Shown in pieces: positions 58,971-64,000 of a stretch of 64,000 nucleotides of DNA. The notes below the pieces were generated by a model. The model saw only the letters and a program-made list of their open reading frames with translations. It ran no database searches and was not told the DNA's origin. The stretch is from Narthecium ossifragum. Lineage: Eukaryota > Streptophyta > Magnoliopsida > Dioscoreales > Nartheciaceae. Position 1 is the stretch's first letter. Each line of letters opens with the position of its first letter. A program made the translations under genes and the position numbers. The stretch covers positions 25,191,869 through 25,255,868 of the forward strand of contig OY986970.1 of assembly GCA_963920575.1 (NCBI GenBank), written 5' to 3'.

Positions 58971-58978
58971 TATATAAG
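58971..58978 (+). promoter_or_regulatory. TATA box of the aspartic proteinase gene
   Basis: TATATAAG lies in plus orientation. A start of transcription near 59000 would give a leader exon ending at 59095 (GTAGCAG/GTTGGC) and a leader intron of 611 bp ending at 59706 (TCGCAG), seven bases before the ATG. Confidence 0.6.
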
Positions 58979-59700
58979 TCCGGGCCCTGTGGGTGAGCTA
59001 CGAGTCCCCAGTGGGTTTCACCTCTTCATCCCATCGCTGTCGCTTATATCCGATTTCCCCCACTTCGGAGCTCTACTCCACGATTCCTGTAGCAGGTTGG
59101 CGAATTCTTCTTTTTTATTTTGAATTTTTGGTTCTTTGATTTTTTCTGTGAGTTCTTAGATCCGCATGTTAGTTTTTTTAGGATTTATCGTCGTTTTTCT
59201 TTGCAATTTTTGAAGATTTCTGCATTTTATCAAGTTTTTGCTGCTTTTTTTTGGCACCACATCGAGCGGTTTTGAAAGTTTTAGAGGTTTTGAAAGTTTA
59301 TTTTTTAGGGTATTTGGCAGATCGTTGTGGATTTTGAGTGTATTTTCCTCTCGAAGTTAGTTTGCGACCCGTATCTTTACCAAATTACTCTAAAGTTGGA
59401 ATTTTTTTCTTTATCAAGTTCTATATATCTTTCGATCCGATTTTTTCTGCAGGAATGTCTAGGAATGTACTCATCAGTCGGCGAAATAATCAATCAAAGA
59501 GTTGCCTTTCATTTAGGGTTTCGGAATATTGATATTGTTTTATTTTATTTGGCCTTTTTTTTTCTCGGTTTCTCCCATAATTTTTTTTCCAATTTTAGAA
59601 GCCTTTTATAAGGTTAAATTTTCAAGCTAGATTTCTCAGTTGATGATGATCGAGGGTTTTACGAGTTTTTTTTTTAATTTTAAAACTTGATGTTGTTTGA

Positions 59701-63312
<3,612 letters not shown>

Positions 63313-64000
63313 GTGCGTACTATGCTGTATTTACATCTATGGCTTGCATTTCTGTGTTTTTTAATAGCTAGTCTGAATAGAAGATTTGCAATATTTGGCT
63401 ATTATGCAAAGGAAAAAGTATCTTTTATGTAGTCATATGACCAAAAAAGCTCTATAGAATCTCATAGTTTTAAATTTTATGATTTTGATTTGATAGCTAA
63501 GTCTAATAAATCTTTCAAGTCCAGAGATCAGGTTTCTTTGTTTCAGGTAATTGTATTACGGCACTTGACTTTGAAGCTTTAGTGCAGACATTGAAATTTC
63601 ATCCTTATAGGTTTTGGCCTTCATGTATGACATTGGAGTAAAGTATACTGTTAACAATCCAAATCCATCTATTGTTGGTGTCATTCTTTAAGCTCAACCA
63701 CAAAGTAAGAGATCTCTGTTGCAAAAGTACTTCTGAGTAACAGACTATCAAGTTCTCCTAGCTCATTTGTGCTGTGCCTCTTGAGGTTTGAATTATCTTT
63801 ATGCTTGTTAGGTAACTGAATCCTAAAATTGTATTTTATGTTTGTTTTTGTTCTTAACTTCTGAAAGCTGTTCTAAACATTATGGAAGAATGGCCTGCCA
63901 TTGTTTAGGATCATTACATTTGTTCCTTTTGTTTCCTTTGATTATCTATTTATCTTTGTCAGATGTTTTTTTTTGGCTCTTAGTTGAAATGCATTTCTCC

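Noticed and set aside
59327..59611. 94-codon frame before the aspartic proteinase
   Set aside because: It is in the T-rich leader intron; hydrophobic residues follow from T-rich codons.

Overview
The window looks like nuclear DNA of a flowering plant. It has long genes with many GT-AG introns, AT-rich intergenic DNA, plastid and mitochondrial targeting peptides, and layered transposable elements. Gene content and the style of the retroelements suggest a monocot, possibly palm-like, but this is inference from general knowledge and not a species call. A run of 200 N bases at 10642-10841 is an assembly gap.

Positions 1 to about 43.8 kb hold seven host genes, all on the minus strand and head to tail. 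In window order they are: the 5' end of a plastid starch synthase 4-like gene (1-2837, continuing off the left edge); two tandem copies of a CorA-like magnesium-transporter-family gene (copy A 3998-9001, copy B 11524-15621); a plastid carboxyl-terminal processing peptidase (18548-24534, 12 exons); a GBF-interacting-protein-1-like gene (26003-36533, about 10 exons); an intronless PLS-class pentatricopeptide repeat gene (37611-39266); and a pterin-4a-carbinolamine dehydratase gene (39500 to about 43820). I built the exon models by hand from splice sites and reading phase. Internal exons join in frame in nearly every case.

From about 44 to 58.1 kb there is almost only mobile DNA. At 44.03-45.63 kb a Mutator-like element with about 200-bp inverted ends carries two host-gene fragments, and a LINE tail has inserted into its left arm. 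From about 47.96 to 58.14 kb lies a giant foldback element with arms of about 0.9-1 kb. Its right arm is split by an 8,007-bp PIF/Harbinger-like insertion (50022-58028, TAA target duplication), and the intact left arm shows the empty site. The Harbinger-like element holds a fragment of a LIFEGUARD/BI-1-like gene and a broken exon with an RNase H1 N-terminal-like domain. It has itself been hit by two solo LTRs of one family in opposite orientations (50498-52932 and 53444-55617), each with a 5-bp target duplication.

After the transposon block, a plus-strand vacuolar-type aspartic proteinase (phytepsin-like) gene starts at 59713, with a TATA box and a 5' UTR intron. It runs off the right edge within its coding region.

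The genes do not form one pathway. Starch granule initiation, thylakoid proteolysis, magnesium transport, transcription-cofactor function, organelle RNA processing, pterin recycling and vacuolar proteolysis are all separate. The notable content is evolutionary: a gene duplication whose two copies show which small transposons arrived later, possible shared gene order with Arabidopsis chromosome 1, and a datable nest of at least five transposition events.
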